This document shows positions 5,940 to 7,951 of a DNA stretch of 7,951 nucleotides, one piece after another. Every line of letters starts with the position of its first letter. Positions within the stretch are counted from its first letter, which is position 1. The stretch spans positions 1 to 7,951 of the forward strand of contig CADCON010000134.1 of assembly GCA_902803035.1 (NCBI GenBank), written 5' to 3'. The notes beneath the pieces were generated by a model, which searched no databases, was not told the origin of the DNA, and was given only the letters and a program-made list of their open reading frames with translations. Both the position numbers and the translations under genes were made by a program. Source of the stretch: an uncultured Ruminococcus sp. (GTDB lineage Bacteria; Bacillota; Clostridia; Oscillospirales; Acutalibacteraceae).

Positions 5940-5982
5940 GCCCTGCGTATTTCTCCTCAAGGGAAAAATACGCAGGGCTTTT
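5940..5982 (+). terminator. Rho-independent terminator after the YbjN-like gene
   Basis: GCCCTGCGTATTT (5940-5952) pairs perfectly with AAATACGCAGGGC (5966-5978), a 13-bp stem with a 13-base loop, followed by TTTT (5979-5982). It lies 26 bases after the stop. Confidence 0.92.
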
Positions 5983-6093
5983 CGTGCGGCTTATCGGCCT
6001 TATCTGCTGTGTGGCAGAAGGATTTGTCTAACGGGCGCTGATGAGGAAAGCCGCCGCCATCGAATTTTCATGAAACGAAACATATCTTATATA

Positions 6094-6122
6094 TTGACTA
6101 ACTGGAATGATTGTGGTATAAT
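6094..6122 (+). promoter_or_regulatory. Strong promoter for the TM2-domain gene
   Basis: TTGACT (6094-6099, five of six) and a perfect TATAAT (6117-6122) are separated by 17 bases. The predicted start near 6129 gives a leader of about 25 bases with GGAG at 6140-6143. A 10-base palindrome, TTTCATGAAA (6066-6075), lies just upstream and could be a regulator site, though this is weak. The rest of the stretch 5984-6093 shows nothing recognisable. Confidence 0.8.
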
Positions 6123-6153
6123 ATTGTCAAATTCTATCCGGAGATGATTGAGT

Positions 6154-6411
6154 ATGAATAACAATAATCCGCAGTACGTCGTGGTAAACGCCGCGACCTT
6201 CTCCAGCCCCAAGAGCAAACTGGCCACGTTGCTGCTGTGCCTGTTTCTTGGCTTAATCGGCGGACACTGTTTCTACGCGGGCAAGGTCGGCATGGGTATT
6301 CTTTATCTGTTTACCGGCGGCATTTGCGGCATCGGTGCGATCATTGACTTCATCAAGATTCTGACCAGCACCTACACCGACGGCAACGGCCTTCCGATCA
6401 GGAATTGGTAA
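6154..6411 (+). CDS. TM2 domain-containing membrane protein
   Basis: This 85-residue protein starts at ATG 6154, ten bases after GGAG (6140-6143); an in-frame TTG two codons earlier sits too close to that site. An Asn-rich polar N-terminus (MNNNNPQYVV) leads to KSKLATLLLCLFLG, the first helix (about 22-35). The TM2 signature GGHCFYAGKVGMGIL follows (36-50), and the second helix is about 48-69 (LYLFTGGICGIGAIIDFIKI). The family is a two-helix hairpin with a conserved G-x-H-x-F-Y-x-G-(K/R) turn. The domain is widespread in bacteria and its role is not settled, so I give no specific function. It has its own strong promoter. No clear terminator separates it from the alaS leader, so some read-through into the T-box is possible. 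Confidence 0.9.
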   Translation: MNNNNPQYVVVNAATFSSPKSKLATLLLCLFLGLIGGHCFYAGKVGMGILYLFTGGICGIGAIIDFIKILTSTYTDGNGLPIRNW

Positions 6412-6460
6412 TCAAGACGCAATAGTCCTCCGATCATTCCGACGTTTCACAAAAAATTAC

Positions 6461-6489
6461 TTGACATTCGCCGGAATAGGGGGTATAAT
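6461..6489 (+). promoter_or_regulatory. Consensus sigma-A promoter of the alaS T-box transcript
   Basis: A perfect TTGACA (6461-6466) and a perfect TATAAT (6484-6489) are separated by 17 bases. The predicted start is near 6496, directly before the T-box stem I. Such a full-consensus promoter fits a gene controlled mainly by attenuation rather than initiation. Confidence 0.93.
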
Positions 6490-6495
6490 GCAAAT

Positions 6496-6765
6496 TACAG
6501 TTCAGTTTTGTAAAATGCGCGTCCGGGAAGAATCATTTACGCCTCCCTCAGAGAGTGAAGCCCACGGCTGCAAGGCTTCACGGGTCAGAGCGGAATGATG
6601 GCCGCCCGATATTTCCGCAAAGGAAAGCGTTCCGGCGACGAGCCGGACGTGGGTCAAGCGTTAATTGACAAAAAGCGGCTTGCGCATTCCCCGCGGAATG
6701 CCGGGCAACAAGGGTGGTACCGCGGCTCTGTCGTCCCTGTTTTTCAGGGGTGACAGGGCTTTTTT
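6496..6765 (+). ncRNA. T-box riboswitch leader, alanine-specific, controlling alaS
   Basis: The leader senses uncharged tRNA-Ala and permits read-through into alaS. Stem I is built from CGGG/CCCG (6524-6527/6605-6608) and ATCATT/AATGAT (6532-6537/6594-6599). Between them is an internal loop whose 3' side holds the alanine specifier GCC at 6601-6603. The AGAG GA motif (about 6550-6555) and a distal hairpin GTGAAGCC/GGCTTCAC (6555-6562/6574-6581) follow. Further hairpins are TTTCC/GGAAA (6612-6616/6622-6626), TCCGGC/GCCGGA (6631-6636/6642-6647) and a stem III GCATTCC/GGAATGC (6684-6690/6695-6701). The T-box AGGGTGGTACCGCGG is at 6711-6725. Its bulge base order TGGT (6715-6718) complements the ACCA end of tRNA-Ala. 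The antiterminator pairs AGGG with CCCT (6711-6714/6735-6738) and GCG with CGT (6722-6724/6732-6734). Specifier, bulge and downstream gene agree on alanine. Confidence 0.96.
6725..6765 (+). terminator. T-box attenuator terminator before alaS
   Basis: The 5' arm 6725-6739 and 3' arm 6745-6759 form a 15-bp stem with a few G-U pairs and a TTTTT loop, followed by TTTTTT (6760-6765). The 5' arm includes the CCCT (6735-6738) needed for the antiterminator, so the two structures are mutually exclusive, as expected for a T-box switch. Confidence 0.95.
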
Positions 6766-6811
6766 GCGCCCAAAAATACTGCTATTTAATTTGAAAGGAT
6801 GACTGAAAACA

Positions 6812-7951
6812 ATGGAATGGACAGGATTGAACGAACTGAGAGAGAAATATCTCTCCTTTTTCGAGAGCAAGGGGCATCTTCGTCTCCCCAGCTTCTCGCT
6901 CATTCCCAAGAACGACAACAGCCTGCTGCTCATCAACTCCGGCATGGCGCCGATGAAGAAGTACTTCACCGGCGAGATCACTCCGCCCCGCAAGCGGGTC
7001 ACCACCTGCCAGAAGTGCATCCGCACGCCCGACATCGAGCGCGTCGGCATCACCGCGCGTCACGGCACCTTCTTTGAAATGCTGGGCAATTTCTCCTTCG
7101 GCGATTACTTCAAGCATGAAGCGACCGCGTGGGCGTGGGAATTCCTGACCAAGACGCTTGAAATGGACGTTGACCGCCTGTGGGTCTCCATTTACGAGGA
7201 CGACGACGAGGCCTTCCGAATCTGGACGGAGGAAGTCGGCGTTTCCCCCGACAGAATCGTGCGTCTGGGCAAGGAGGACAATTTCTGGGAGCACGGCGAA
7301 GGCCCCTGCGGCCCCTGCTCCGAGATTTACTTTGACCGTGGCGAGGAATACGGCTGCGGCAAGGACACCTGTGGCGTGGGCTGCGACTGCGACAGATACG
7401 TTGAAATCTGGAACAACGTCTTTACCCAGTTTGATTCCGACGGCAAGGGAACCTACACCCCCCTCGATCATCCGAATATCGACACCGGCATGGGGTTGGA
7501 GCGTCTTGCCTGCGTGGTGCAGGGGGTTGACAACCTCTTCCTTGTCGACACCGTGCAGAATATCATGAAGCACATCAGCCGCATTGCCGGCGTGAATTAC
7601 GGCGACGACCCCAAGAAGGATATTTCCCTCCGCGTCATCACCGACCATATCCGCTCCACCACCTTCATGATCGGCGACGGCGTCATGCCCTCCAACAACG
7701 GACGCGGCTACGTCCTGCGCCGTCTGCTCCGCCGCGCCGCCCGTCACGGACGGCTTCTCGGCATTGACAGAATGTTTCTCACGGAGGTCTGTGACACGGT
7801 CATTCACGAGAACGAAACCGCTTATCCTGAGCTGAGGGAGAAGCGCGACTTCATTCACAATGTCATCGTCACCGAGGAAGCCAATTTTGCCAAGACCATC
7901 GACCAGGGCATGAAGATTCTGGAGGATTTCGTCGCCGACCACGACGGCGAC
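6812..7951 (+). CDS. alaS: Alanyl-tRNA synthetase, N-terminal 380 residues (3' truncated by window)
   Basis: AlaRS attaches alanine to tRNA-Ala using ATP in the cytoplasm. The start is ATG 6812 (MEWTGLNELREKYLSFFESK), with AAAGGA at 6794-6799, about 12 bases upstream. Class II catalytic features appear in order: LLLINSGMAPMKKYF (38-52), CQKCIRTPDIERVG (66-79), the motif 2 region HGTFFEMLGNFSFGDYF (84-100), EDNFWEHGEGPCGPCSEIYF (155-174), a Cys-rich GCGKDTCGVGCDCD insert typical of many Firmicute AlaRS, and motif 3 GMGLERLACV (226-235). Next come DHIRSTTFMIGDGVMPSN and GRGYVLRRLLRRAARHG of the tRNA-recognition region. The frame is open at the window edge. Full-length AlaRS is about 870-880 residues, so the editing and C-Ala domains are not seen. 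The T-box upstream makes expression depend on uncharged tRNA-Ala. Confidence 0.98.
   Translation, partial: MEWTGLNELREKYLSFFESKGHLRLPSFSLIPKNDNSLLLINSGMAPMKKYFTGEITPPRKRVTTCQKCIRTPDIERVGITARHGTFFEMLGNFSFGDYFKHEATAWAWEFLTKTLEMDVDRLWVSIYEDDDEAFRIWTEEVGVSPDRIVRLGKEDNFWEHGEGPCGPCSEIYFDRGEEYGCGKDTCGVGCDCDRYVEIWNNVFTQFDSDGKGTYTPLDHPNIDTGMGLERLACVVQGVDNLFLVDTVQNIMKHISRIAGVNYGDDPKKDISLRVITDHIRSTTFMIGDGVMPSNNGRGYVLRRLLRRAARHGRLLGIDRMFLTEVCDTVIHENETAYPELREKRDFIHNVIVTEEANFAKTIDQGMKILEDFVADHDGD

Noticed and set aside
6040..6078. CTGATGA followed by GAA and CGAAA motifs resembling a hammerhead ribozyme core
   Set aside because: No stable stem II forms between CTGATGA and any following GAA, and no flanking stems I and III are apparent. 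The 7-base match is expected by chance.
5360..6156. The 12-base word TGATTGAGTATG occurs at 5360-5371 and 6145-6156, before two genes
   Set aside because: An exact 12-mer pair is expected by chance about once or twice in 8 kb. In one case ATG is a real start and in the other it lies in the leader.
6782..7942. 386-codon open frame on the minus strand opposite alaS
   Set aside because: The plus strand encodes a clear AlaRS. The antisense frame crosses the T-box-proximal region and shows no motif or ribosome binding site.

Overview
The window looks like a chromosomal segment of a Gram-positive, anaerobic clostridial bacterium, probably Oscillospiraceae/Ruminococcaceae-like. The evidence is a T-box riboswitch in front of alaS, strong AGGAGG-type ribosome binding sites, sigma-A promoters with 17-base spacers, GC-rich codons with AT-rich promoters, and protein families common in gut Clostridia (TM2, YbjN-like, DUF3789-like). 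No mobile element, CRISPR array, tRNA or rRNA is visible.

Region 1 (1-3049, +) is a run of co-directional genes: the 3' end of a glycogen branching enzyme gene (glgB), a patatin-like phospholipase starting one base after its stop, a two-helix membrane protein with a C-terminal macro domain, and ksgA (rRNA dimethyltransferase). No terminator or clear internal promoter separates them, so they are probably co-transcribed. The TM-macro protein is the most intriguing gene, because its architecture matches the macro-type ThsA effector of type II Thoeris anti-phage systems. No TIR partner gene is in the window.

Region 2 (3059-4398, +) is a self-contained two-gene operon with its own promoter and a strong terminator. 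It encodes a membrane-anchored protein with a coiled coil, a Met/Gln/Pro-rich repeat and a duplicated C-terminal motif, and then, with ATGA overlap, a YbgC-like hotdog thioesterase.

Region 3 (4399-5232) holds a 45-residue single-helix protein (DUF3789-like) on + and an unrecognised, possibly DUF6630-like, protein on -. The two overlap tail to tail by 20 bases.

Region 4 (5204-5983) starts with an AT-rich divergent promoter region. On the + side it drives a YbjN-like protein with a codon bias suggesting high expression, a structured leader and a strong terminator.

Region 5 (6094-7951, +) holds a TM2-domain membrane protein with its own promoter. It is followed by a consensus promoter, a complete alanine T-box leader (specifier GCC, UGGU bulge, terminator/antiterminator switch) and the first 380 codons of alaS, which runs off the window.
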